This document shows, one piece after another, positions 26,103-33,972 of a stretch of DNA of 64,000 nt. The stretch covers positions 189,793 to 253,792 of the forward strand of contig JACKMZ010000004.1 of assembly GCA_024235135.1 (NCBI GenBank), given 5' to 3'. The notes beneath the pieces are model-generated. The model made no database searches. It saw nothing but the letters and a program-made list of their open reading frames with translations, and had not been told where the DNA came from. Source of the stretch: Gammaproteobacteria bacterium. Lineage in GTDB: Bacteria; Pseudomonadota; Gammaproteobacteria; Competibacterales; Competibacteraceae. A program made the position numbers and the translations under genes. Numbering within the stretch: the stretch's first letter is position 1; every line of letters starts with the position of its first letter.

Positions 26103-28205
26103 ATGCACAGATATACCCTATTGGCCGGTTTGCTGATCCTGTCGTTGCCCTCCACGCTGTTGGCGCAACAGGCCGCCACCTTGCGTGCGGATTTCGATCC
26201 GAGTGGAAGTGTCGTGCCGTTTCCGATCAATCTACTGTTCAACGGTTCGACAGACGGGACTCTCAACATTCCTATCGCCGATCCCACAGATCCCGCCAGC
26301 GGTCCCTTGCAGGCGTTGAACGCTCTGGACGGTTTTTCCACCGTAGCCCCGATAGTGGCTACCTTCTCCAACGGCGTATTGCCCATCCCCGGCAACCCGA
26401 TCCCCATCGTCAGCCCCATCGATCCGAGCAGCGTGATTGCGGGTTCCACAGTGCGGGTGTTCGAGGTCAGTCTCGTCAATCCATTTCTCGATCCGACCAC
26501 CGACCGACCTTTCGCGGTCGACTATATCGACCGGGAACTGGCTGCCGGCGAGGAGTTCGTCGCTGGCTTAGCGCCTTCCGACGCCGACGGCAGGACCGTG
26601 GCGATCGTGCCCTTGCGTCCGCTCAAACCCAAGACCGGCTATCTGGTGGTGCTCACCAACGGCATTCGAGCCGCTTCGGATGGGAGTCCGGCCGTACCGG
26701 ATCGCACCTATATCTTCGCCCGTTACCGTGGCAATCATCACTACCCGCTGGTCGATGCCCAAGGCCATAGCAATTTTCCACAACTGACCGACGAGCAGGC
26801 GCAAGCCCTCGTACCCCTGCAACAAATAGTGCTCTCCCAGGAGGAAGCGGCCGCCGCGTGGGGAGTTGACAGGGGGAGTATCATCTTGAGTTGGACCTTC
26901 ATGACCCAGTCCATAGACGATGTTCTTCAGGTCGTGCACAACGCATCGGCCCCTCGATCGGCTAGCCTGCTGCCCACGGGGATGAATACAGCCGCACTGG
27001 GTCTGGGACTGCCAGGCATCGCGGACATTTACGTTGGCAGCCTGCAAGTCCCGTATTATTTGCAAGCGCCCGTCACACCCCAGGATGCCCCGGTCATTCT
27101 GAGTACCCATTGGCAGGGCGCCAACGACAGTGAGCTAACTCGTTACAATCCGACGCCCGTGCCACCCCAGAACCTATCGATCCCACTGCTGGCGACGCTG
27201 CCCAATGTCGGCAGCGGTCATGACGAACCACCGGGTGGCTGGCCGGTCGTCATATTCCAGCATGGTATCAATCAGGACCGTACCAATCTGTTCGCTCTGG
27301 CCGATACCCTGGCCGCCGCAGGTTTCGCCGCCGTCGCTATCGATCTGCCGTTACATGGCATCACCGATACCGCCAACCCGTTCTATAATGCGGCCCTGGA
27401 GCGCACTTTCAATGTCGATCTGCTGAACAATGAAACCGGTGCGTCGGGTCCGGACGGAGGGATCGACCCCTCGGGGGCGCATTACATCAACCTCAACTCA
27501 AGCCTGACGACACGCGATAATGTCCGCCAAGGAGTTGCCGATCTGTTTCATCTCACGGCCACCCTGCCGACTCTAGACATAGACGGCGACAAACTGCCTG
27601 ATTTCGCGGCTCCGTTTCGTTTCGTCGGACACTCGCTGGGCGGCATCGTCGGTACGGTTTTCCTGGGTGTCGAAACGGATGTCGGAGCGGCCACACTGGC
27701 CAATCCGGGAGGCGGACTGACCCGCATGCTCACCGCCTCGGAAACGATAGGGCCTCGTTTACTCGCAGGCTTGCAAGCCGCGGGACTGGAACCGGGCACC
27801 GCGGAATACGAATCATTTTTGACCACGTTTCAGCAGGTGATCGATTCCGCCGATCCCATCAATTACGGGTTCGCCGCCGCCGCCGAGCACCCGCTTCACA
27901 TGCTCGAAGTTATCGGCCCACCGCCCGATGCGGTCGTACCCAACAGTGTGCCGGGGGCGCCATTATCCGGTACCGAGCCCCTGGCCCGAATCATGGGTTT
28001 GCAAGCTGTTAGCCGCAGCACGGTGGATGATTTGGGGATACGCGGACTGGTGCGCTTCACAGCGGGAAATCATGCCTCCTTTTTGTCTCCAGAGGCTTCC
28101 CCGGCGGTTACATCGGAAATGCAAAGGGAAATGGCCGGTTTCCTGGCCAGCCAGGGTACCGCGCTGACGATCATCGATTCCAATGTCGTCGGCCCGGCAC
28201 CCTAA
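26103..28205 (+). CDS. VolA-like secreted lipase (bacterial virulence factor lipase family)
   Basis: 700 residues. A signal peptide (about 1-21, ending LLAQQAA) has no lipobox cysteine. The N-terminal domain (about 25-250) matches the virulence-factor lipase N-terminal region seen in VolA and Pla-1/cef lipases, including the paired FDPSGSVVPFPINLLF start. The alpha/beta hydrolase domain carries VVIFQHGINQDR (oxyanion region) and the nucleophile elbow GHSLGG at 509-514, with Ser511 as nucleophile. VolA is a surface lipoprotein that releases fatty acids from lysophospholipids for FadL uptake; here the absent lipobox suggests a soluble or differently retained enzyme. Likely co-transcribed with the FadL gene. 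Confidence 0.88.
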   Translation: MHRYTLLAGLLILSLPSTLLAQQAATLRADFDPSGSVVPFPINLLFNGSTDGTLNIPIADPTDPASGPLQALNALDGFSTVAPIVATFSNGVLPIPGNPIPIVSPIDPSSVIAGSTVRVFEVSLVNPFLDPTTDRPFAVDYIDRELAAGEEFVAGLAPSDADGRTVAIVPLRPLKPKTGYLVVLTNGIRAASDGSPAVPDRTYIFARYRGNHHYPLVDAQGHSNFPQLTDEQAQALVPLQQIVLSQEEAAAAWGVDRGSIILSWTFMTQSIDDVLQVVHNASAPRSASLLPTGMNTAALGLGLPGIADIYVGSLQVPYYLQAPVTPQDAPVILSTHWQGANDSELTRYNPTPVPPQNLSIPLLATLPNVGSGHDEPPGGWPVVIFQHGINQDRTNLFALADTLAAAGFAAVAIDLPLHGITDTANPFYNAALERTFNVDLLNNETGASGPDGGIDPSGAHYINLNSSLTTRDNVRQGVADLFHLTATLPTLDIDGDKLPDFAAPFRFVGHSLGGIVGTVFLGVETDVGAATLANPGGGLTRMLTASETIGPRLLAGLQAAGLEPGTAEYESFLTTFQQVIDSADPINYGFAAAAEHPLHMLEVIGPPPDAVVPNSVPGAPLSGTEPLARIMGLQAVSRSTVDDLGIRGLVRFTAGNHASFLSPEASPAVTSEMQREMAGFLASQGTALTIIDSNVVGPAP

Positions 28206-28361
28206 AAAATCCAGGAGTTTGTACTATATTTTTCTTTTTGGTTCGGCCCAGATTGAATAACTGTACAAGCCCCTCTAAGCTGATAGCGGAGCTTGATCGA
28301 TCTGGACAAAAAGTCTGACCAATGTGCTAACCACCCCCTAGCGAGAGGAGTGAAGAAGACT

Positions 28362-30731
28362 ATGAGTAGCGGTCCATACGTACGCAAGGTGGCCATTCTG
28401 GGCGCCGGCGTGATGGGGGCGCAGGTCGCCGCCCATCTGGCCAGTGCCGATGTGGAACCCGTTCTGTTTGATCTGGCCGATAAAGGCAACAACAAAAATG
28501 CCATTGTCGACAAAGCCATCAAACAGATGGAAAAAATGAGACCCGCGCCCGCGGCCACCAAGGACCGGCTGAAGCTGATCACCGCCGCCAACTATGAAGA
28601 GCATCTGGACAAGCTGAAGGATTGCGATCTCATCATTGAGGCGATTGCCGAGCGGTTGGAGTGGAAGCAAGATCTTTATGCGAAGATCGCGCCGTACATC
28701 AATGACGAGGCCATTTTCGCGTCGAACACCTCCGGCCTGGGCATCACCCTGCTCTCCGAAGCCCTACCGGCAAACATCCGCCCCCGCTTCTGCGGTATCC
28801 ACTTCTTCAACCCCCCGCGCTACATGGCCCTGGTCGAGTTGATCGCCGGCGCCGGCACGGACACCAAATATCTGGACAAACTGGAAACCTTCCTGGTCAC
28901 TGTCCTGGGCAAAGGGGTGGTGCATGCCAAGGATAGCCCGAACTTCATCGCCAACCGGTTGGGCGTTTTCAACATCCAGGCCACCATGTATCACGCCGAT
29001 CGCATGGGTCTGCCTTTCGATATTGTTGACTCGCTGACCGGCCCTGCACTCGGACGTCCATCCACCGCGACCTTCCGCACCACCGATCTGGTCGGCTTGG
29101 ACACGATGGCGAATGTGTTGAGCAAATCGGCTGAAGTGCTCACCAAGGACCCCTGGCAAAAGTACTACCACGTACCGGCCTGGGTACAAGGTTTGATTGC
29201 CAAGGGCGCCTTGGGCAACAAGACCAAGGGCGGCATTTACACCCGCAAGGGCAAAGAACGCTTGGTCCTGGATGTCGCGACCGGCGAATACCGCCCAGTC
29301 GACGGCAAGCTTGACCCCGACGTCAAGAAGATCATGGACAACCGCAACCTGGCCGAGAAAGTCGCTGCCCTGCGCGCTTCCGACGCGGTTCAGGCGCAGT
29401 TTGTCTGGGCCATCCTGCGCGATATGTGGCACTACTCCGCAGTGACTCTGAATGAAATCGCCGATACCGCCCGCGACGCCGACTTCGGCATGCGCTGGGG
29501 TTACGGATGGAAGCAGGGTCCCTTCGAGATTTGGCAAGCGGCTGGCTGGAAACAGGTCGCCGCCTGGATCGCCGAGGACATCGCGGCGGGTAAGACCATG
29601 GTGGACGTACCGCTGCCCGCCTGGGTCAACGAAATCGAAGCCGCGCATACCGCCCAGGGTTCCTGGTCGCCGGGCGCTAATGCCTATCATGGCCGCTCCA
29701 CCCTGCCGGTTTACAAACGTCAGTACTTTCCGGAACCCGTGCTGGGTGAGGCGAAGCCCGACAGGGGCACCACGGTGTTCGAAACCGATGACGTGCGCAT
29801 GTGGCATCAGGGCGACGACATCGCCATTCTGAGCTTCAAGAGCAAAATGCATGCGGTGGGCGAAGGGGTTATCGCCGGCATCAATCAGGCTATCGATATC
29901 TGCGAAAGCGGTGAATACGCCGGCCTCGTCATCTGGCAGGACAAGCCGCCGTTCAGTGCCGGCGCCGATCTGGCGGGCATCGCGCCCATCGTGATCGAAG
30001 GCGACTACGAGAAAATTCGCGGCATCGTTTCGGCCTTCCAGAACGCCACCTCGCGTTTGCGCCACTCCTATATCCCGGTAGTCGCGGCCGTTTCCGGCAT
30101 GGCCCTAGGCGGCGGTTGCGAAATCGCCATGCACTGCGACCGGGTGGTCGCGGCGCTGGAAAGCTACATGGGCTTGGTGGAAATTGGTGTCGGCCTATTG
30201 CCGGCTGGCGGCGGATGCAAGGAATTCGCCTTGCGCATTGCGGCGGAGTGCCCGGATAACAACTTCAACCCGTACGTCATCAAATACTTCCAGAACGTGG
30301 CTACGGCCAAGGTGGGCACCAGCGCCGAGGAAGCCAAGCAACTGGGGATACTACGGCCCAGCGATATCATCGTCTTCAATACCAACGAAATCCTCTACGT
30401 CGCCAAGGCGCAGGCCAAGGCGATGGCGGAATCCGCTTACCGTCCGCCGCTGCGTAAGCTGGTGAAGGTGGCAGGACGGATCGGTTCGGCGACGCTGAAC
30501 ATGGGTATGGTGAACATGCTGGAAGGCCATTTCATGTCCGAGCATGACCACTTGATCTGCCAGAAGATCGCCGCGGCGATCTGCGGCGGTGACGTGGACC
30601 CCGGCACCCTGGTGTCCGAGGACTGGCTGCTGAAACTGGAACGGGATGCCTTTGTCGAACTGGTTGCGCATCCCAAGTCCCAGGAGCGTGCCCTTCACAT
30701 GTTGCAGACCGGCAAGCCGCTGCGTAACTGA
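28362..30731 (+). CDS. fadN: 3-hydroxyacyl-CoA dehydrogenase / enoyl-CoA hydratase fusion (FadN-type)
   Basis: 789 residues from the ATG at 28362, which follows GAGAGGAG; upstream in-frame starts are rejected for lack of spacing. The domain order is dehydrogenase first (NAD motif GAGVMG at 14-19; HFFNPP near 147; C-terminal dehydrogenase repeats to about 400), then a crotonase domain (about 470-690) with FSAGADL and GMALGGGCEIAMHC, the oxyanion-hole glycines. This is the reverse of E. coli FadB and matches the FadN group of beta-oxidation enzymes. It catalyses hydration of enoyl-CoA and oxidation of the 3-hydroxyacyl-CoA. A thiolase gene follows. Confidence 0.93.
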   Translation: MSSGPYVRKVAILGAGVMGAQVAAHLASADVEPVLFDLADKGNNKNAIVDKAIKQMEKMRPAPAATKDRLKLITAANYEEHLDKLKDCDLIIEAIAERLEWKQDLYAKIAPYINDEAIFASNTSGLGITLLSEALPANIRPRFCGIHFFNPPRYMALVELIAGAGTDTKYLDKLETFLVTVLGKGVVHAKDSPNFIANRLGVFNIQATMYHADRMGLPFDIVDSLTGPALGRPSTATFRTTDLVGLDTMANVLSKSAEVLTKDPWQKYYHVPAWVQGLIAKGALGNKTKGGIYTRKGKERLVLDVATGEYRPVDGKLDPDVKKIMDNRNLAEKVAALRASDAVQAQFVWAILRDMWHYSAVTLNEIADTARDADFGMRWGYGWKQGPFEIWQAAGWKQVAAWIAEDIAAGKTMVDVPLPAWVNEIEAAHTAQGSWSPGANAYHGRSTLPVYKRQYFPEPVLGEAKPDRGTTVFETDDVRMWHQGDDIAILSFKSKMHAVGEGVIAGINQAIDICESGEYAGLVIWQDKPPFSAGADLAGIAPIVIEGDYEKIRGIVSAFQNATSRLRHSYIPVVAAVSGMALGGGCEIAMHCDRVVAALESYMGLVEIGVGLLPAGGGCKEFALRIAAECPDNNFNPYVIKYFQNVATAKVGTSAEEAKQLGILRPSDIIVFNTNEILYVAKAQAKAMAESAYRPPLRKLVKVAGRIGSATLNMGMVNMLEGHFMSEHDHLICQKIAAAICGGDVDPGTLVSEDWLLKLERDAFVELVAHPKSQERALHMLQTGKPLRN

Positions 30732-30736
30732 TCCCC

Positions 30737-30796
30737 CACCAACCCCCTGGGGCGCGCAATCCCTACCGGAGCACACGGTAGGGGTTGGTGCGCCCC
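30737..30796 (+). promoter_or_regulatory. Two mutually exclusive hairpins between fadN and the thiolase gene
   Basis: GGGGTTGGTG (30781-30790) is perfectly complementary to CACCAACCCC (30737-30746). The same right-hand segment, extended as 30776-30796, also pairs with 30749-30768 in a near-perfect stem of about 20 bases around a seven-base loop. Only one can form at a time. There is no T run, so this is not a simple terminator. It may be an attenuator-like or RNA-processing element, or just a stabilising hairpin. The complementarity is directly visible; the role is inference. Confidence 0.55.
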
Positions 30797-30832
30797 GGCG
30801 CTGAATTCGCAAGCATCAGGAGTTTGATCACC

Positions 30833-32029
30833 ATGAGCAAACAGCTTCAAGAAGCCTATGTCGTCGCTGCTCTGCGCACGCCCGTTGGCCGATCAGGGCG
30901 CGGCATGTTTCGCAACACCCGTCCCGACGATCTATTGGCCCACGTCATCCGTGGTGTCGTCGATAAGTGCCCCGGGCTGAACCCGGCCGAGATCGAGGAC
31001 GTCGTCATCGGTTGCTCGCTGCCGGAAGGCGAGCAGGGTCTGGACGTAGCTCGCACTGCCGGCCTGTTGGCGGGACTGCCCATCGATGTGCCGGGCGTCA
31101 CCCTGAACCGTTTCTGTTCCTCGGGCATTCAATCCATCGCCTTCGCCGCCGACCGCATTCGTGCGGGCTCGTCGGACTGCATCATCGCCGGCGGCGTGGA
31201 AAGCATGAGCCAAGTGCCCATGCCCGGTGGCCGTTTGGCGGTCAACCCCAAAGTTTTCGACAACGATGTCACCTATGGCCTGGCCTTCGGCATGGGTATC
31301 ACCGCCGAAAAAGTCGCTGAGAAGTGGAATGTTTCCCGCGAGGATCAGGACGCCTTTGGCGTGGAAAGCAACCGCCGCGCTCTCGCAGCCATCAAGAATG
31401 GCGAATTCAAGGATGAGATCCTGCCCTATACGATCGAAGAACGCATGGTATCTCCGGACGGCCAAACCGTGCAGATCAAGACCCGCGTGGTAGATACCGA
31501 CGAAGGACCGCGTGAAGCCACCCTAGAAGGAGTGGCCAAGGTGCGTACGGCGTTCGACGCCAAAGGTTCGGTAACGGCGGCGAACAGCTCTCAGACCAGC
31601 GACGGTGCCGGCGCGGTGATGCTGATGAGCGAGCGCATGGTCAACAAGCTGGGGATCAAACCCTTGGCGCGTTTCGTCAGCTATGCAGTCACCGGCTGCC
31701 CGCCTGAAATCATGGGCATCGGTCCGCTCAAGGCCATTCCCAAAGCCCTGGAAATGGCGGGTCTGAAGAAAGAAGACCTGGATTGGATCGAACTGAATGA
31801 AGCCTTCGCTTCGCAAAGCCTGGCGATCATTCGCGAATTGGGCCTGGATACCAGCAAGGTCAACCCCCTGGGTGGCGCCATTGCCTTGGGTCATCCCTTG
31901 GGCGCCACTGGCGCCATCCGCACCGCCACGGCGATCCATGGTATCAATCGCCGCAATCTGCGCTATGGCATGGTCACCATGTGCATGGCTAGCGGCATGG
32001 GTGCAGCCGGTATTTACGAACGAGTCTAG
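30833..32029 (+). CDS. fadA: Acetyl-CoA C-acyltransferase (3-ketoacyl-CoA thiolase)
   Basis: 398 residues from the ATG at 30833 after a CAGGAG ribosome-binding sequence. Thiolase motifs are intact: the nucleophile cysteine in LNRFCSSGIQS (about residue 91), NEAFASQ, GGAIALGHPLGATGA with the catalytic His, and the second cysteine in MCMASGMGAAG. It cleaves 3-ketoacyl-CoA to acetyl-CoA and a shortened acyl-CoA, the last step of beta-oxidation. The position directly after fadN supports this role. The symbol is assigned by function; FadA and FadI types cannot be separated by eye. Confidence 0.92.
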   Translation: MSKQLQEAYVVAALRTPVGRSGRGMFRNTRPDDLLAHVIRGVVDKCPGLNPAEIEDVVIGCSLPEGEQGLDVARTAGLLAGLPIDVPGVTLNRFCSSGIQSIAFAADRIRAGSSDCIIAGGVESMSQVPMPGGRLAVNPKVFDNDVTYGLAFGMGITAEKVAEKWNVSREDQDAFGVESNRRALAAIKNGEFKDEILPYTIEERMVSPDGQTVQIKTRVVDTDEGPREATLEGVAKVRTAFDAKGSVTAANSSQTSDGAGAVMLMSERMVNKLGIKPLARFVSYAVTGCPPEIMGIGPLKAIPKALEMAGLKKEDLDWIELNEAFASQSLAIIRELGLDTSKVNPLGGAIALGHPLGATGAIRTATAIHGINRRNLRYGMVTMCMASGMGAAGIYERV

Positions 32030-32038
32030 CGATAATAA

Positions 32039-32063
32039 GCGGGTGGCCACGGTAGCCACCCGC
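32039..32063 (+). promoter_or_regulatory. Perfect 9-base hairpin between the two thiolase genes
   Basis: GCGGGTGGC (32039-32047), a seven-base loop and GCCACCCGC (32055-32063) begin ten bases after the upstream stop codon. No T run follows, so complete termination is unlikely. It may stabilise the upstream mRNA end or separate expression of the second thiolase. Confidence 0.5.
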
Positions 32064-32132
32064 ACCTACGCCGATTCAGGAGATTCTGCGAGCAGGGCAG
32101 CTTACATTTCAACGAGATTGTGGAGAGTGACC

Positions 32133-33380
32133 ATGAGAGAAGTTGTCATCGCATCCGCCTGTCGTACAGCCGTCGGCGCCTTTGGCGGCTCGTTAAGGGA
32201 CTCCAGCGCCCCCGTCATCGGCAGTACCGTCATGCGGGAGGCTGTCAAACGTGCGGCGATCGACCCTGCCATCATTGACGATGTACGTATGGGAAGCTGC
32301 CTTGAGCATCCCGATAATCTCAACGTGGCCCGCGTAGCGGCGCTGAAAGCGGGAATTCCTGACAGCGTGACGGCTGTCACCATGAATCGGGTCTGTATTT
32401 CGGGGATGGAAGCCGTGGTCTCCGGTATGGCCCTGATCCGTGCCGAAATGGCCGATGTGATTCTGGCCGGTGGTGTCGAACACATGTCCGGCGCCCCCTA
32501 TGCCGTGTTCAATGCCCGTTGGGGCGTCCGTATCCAGGACTCGAATTTCGCCGACACCATGATTCACGCGTTGCATGCCGGTTCGGCGGTATTAAGGGAC
32601 GCTGATTCGGGACCGGTGAAGGGTGGTTTGATCGACCACTTCAAGGGCAAACCCTACATCATGGGTCATACCACCGAGTTCGTGGCTCAGATGCTGGACA
32701 TCAGCCGTGAGGAAATGGATGAGATCGCCCTGCGCAGTCACAACAATGTCGAGCGCGCCACCAAGGAAGGCGACTTCGCGGACGAGATCGTCCCTGTGGA
32801 AATCCCGCAGAAGAAGGGCAAGCCACCGAAGATCTTCGATAAGGACGAACACTTCCGTCCGGGCATCACCCTGGAACAACTGGCCAGTCTGCCGCCCGCC
32901 TTCGTGCCGAAGGTTGGCAAGGTCACGGCGGGTAACGCGTCCGGTGTGAACGATGGCGCCAGTGCGACGATCCTGATGTCGGCGGACAAGGCCAAGGAGC
33001 TGGGTATTCAGCCGCTGGCCAAGATCGTCGGTGTGGGCCGGGGTGCTTGCCATCCTTCGGTCATGGGTTTGAGCCCGGTGCCTGCGGTGCATGATTTGCT
33101 GAAGAAAACCGGTTTCAAGTTGGCCGATTTCGAACTGTGCGAAGTCAACGAAGCCTTTGCCGGCCAATATCTGGCCTGCGAGAAGGAATTGGGCTTGAAC
33201 CGGGAAATCACCAACGTCAATGGTTCTGGCATCGGCATGGGTCATCCTGTCGGTTCCACCGGTTGCCGTCTGATCGTGACCTTGATTTATGGCATGAAGA
33301 AGCGGGGCAAAAAGCTGGGGCTGGCCACCTTGTGTGGCGGTGGTGGGGTCTCTCTGGCCGTTGCCATCGAAATGATGTAA
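32133..33380 (+). CDS. Acetyl-CoA C-acetyltransferase-type thiolase
   Basis: 415 residues from the ATG at 32133, preceded by GGAGAG; a longer upstream frame overlaps the previous gene and is rejected. Active-site motifs are MNRVCISGMEA (nucleophile Cys), VNEAFAGQ, GIGMGHPVGSTG (His) and LCGGGG (second Cys). The overall sequence resembles acetoacetyl-CoA thiolases, which either cleave acetoacetyl-CoA or run in reverse to start polyhydroxybutyrate or ketone synthesis. It differs clearly from the preceding thiolase, so the two probably act on different chain lengths. Direction of flux cannot be told from the sequence. Confidence 0.9.
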   Translation: MREVVIASACRTAVGAFGGSLRDSSAPVIGSTVMREAVKRAAIDPAIIDDVRMGSCLEHPDNLNVARVAALKAGIPDSVTAVTMNRVCISGMEAVVSGMALIRAEMADVILAGGVEHMSGAPYAVFNARWGVRIQDSNFADTMIHALHAGSAVLRDADSGPVKGGLIDHFKGKPYIMGHTTEFVAQMLDISREEMDEIALRSHNNVERATKEGDFADEIVPVEIPQKKGKPPKIFDKDEHFRPGITLEQLASLPPAFVPKVGKVTAGNASGVNDGASATILMSADKAKELGIQPLAKIVGVGRGACHPSVMGLSPVPAVHDLLKKTGFKLADFELCEVNEAFAGQYLACEKELGLNREITNVNGSGIGMGHPVGSTGCRLIVTLIYGMKKRGKKLGLATLCGGGGVSLAVAIEMM

Positions 33381-33390
33381 TTGCGCACAG

Positions 33391-33435
33391 GGACACTGCG
33401 GCGGCCCAACACGGGATAACCGCCGCAGTTTGTCC
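33391..33435 (+). terminator. Strong hairpin closing the fad/thiolase block
   Basis: ACTGCGGCGG (33395-33404) pairs perfectly with CCGCCGCAGT (33420-33429) around a 15-base loop. The outer GGACA (33391-33395) can also pair with TGTCC (33431-33435). It lies ten bases after the thiolase stop. The following T run is short and interrupted, so termination is likely but may be incomplete. Confidence 0.6.
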
Positions 33436-33551
33436 TTGAAACAATCCAACCCCTTCGTTCAATCGCCGCGATTCTCGCCCCCTTTCCCTCAGATTATCGC
33501 CTTTCACACCGGCGATTCCCTGCATGTAGACCCTGACCTCCTCAACCGCAT

Positions 33552-33608
33552 TGTTGCTCCGCAACACCATTTTGTGTTATATGTTGCCTTGCAACAATCA
33601 GTTGCAAC
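33552..33608 (+). promoter_or_regulatory. Paired TGTTGC-N3-GCAACA operators around a predicted promoter
   Basis: Two identical inverted repeats, TGTTGC-N3-GCAACA, lie at 33552-33566 and 33582-33596 with centres exactly 30 bases apart, about three helical turns. A third palindrome GTTGCAAC is at 33601-33608. A promoter-like pair TTGCTC (33555-33560), 17 bases, TATATG (33578-33583) sits so that the first repeat covers the -35 and the second begins at the -10. This layout is expected for a dimeric repressor. The TGC-N3-GCA core resembles sites reported for the PHA regulator PhaR, but the binder is not known. The likely target is the downstream carboxylase pair. Confidence 0.6.
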
Positions 33609-33972
33609 GCTTTGTCGGGGACAGGGCCATGCGCAAATGCTTGTGGCAGCCCAGGGCGGGAACCCATCTTGTCCCTTTGCTTCCCTTCAGTTGGGAACGC
33701 TTTCCGGCCCGACAGGCTACGTCAGTCCCGCCCCTAGATTCTTGGGCGACACAAGGAACCCGATAGGGCTAAACATCGCCCCATGACGATTCCATGACAC
33801 TATCTGCAAGCACAGTTTCGCTATCAAGCAGGTGCTGCTACGTGGCCTGATATACACACCAGATTCCGGCACCCCTTGCAACAGGGCACTGCCTACCCGG
33901 CCTGATTGATTGCCCGATTGACGGGTATCTACAGGCTTTTTTTGTGTTCTTATCGCTGAGGAAAACCGCTCG
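33609..33972. other. Remainder of the 592-base gap before the carboxylase genes
   Basis: No convincing gene was found. A plus frame across 33430-33786 has no recognisable content and crosses the predicted terminator and promoter. A run of seven T residues near 33938 precedes the pccB start by about 30 bases, and a further TTGCAA occurs near 33877. If the predicted promoter is used, the mRNA leader would be close to 380 bases. Confidence 0.4.

Noticed and set aside
31797..32132. N-terminal extension of the second thiolase
   Set aside because: It overlaps the preceding thiolase gene in another frame; the ATG at 32133 has a ribosome-binding sequence and the family N-terminus.
33430..33786. 118-codon plus-strand frame in the gap before pccB
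   Set aside because: It crosses a predicted terminator, promoter and operators, and its sequence has no protein-like features.
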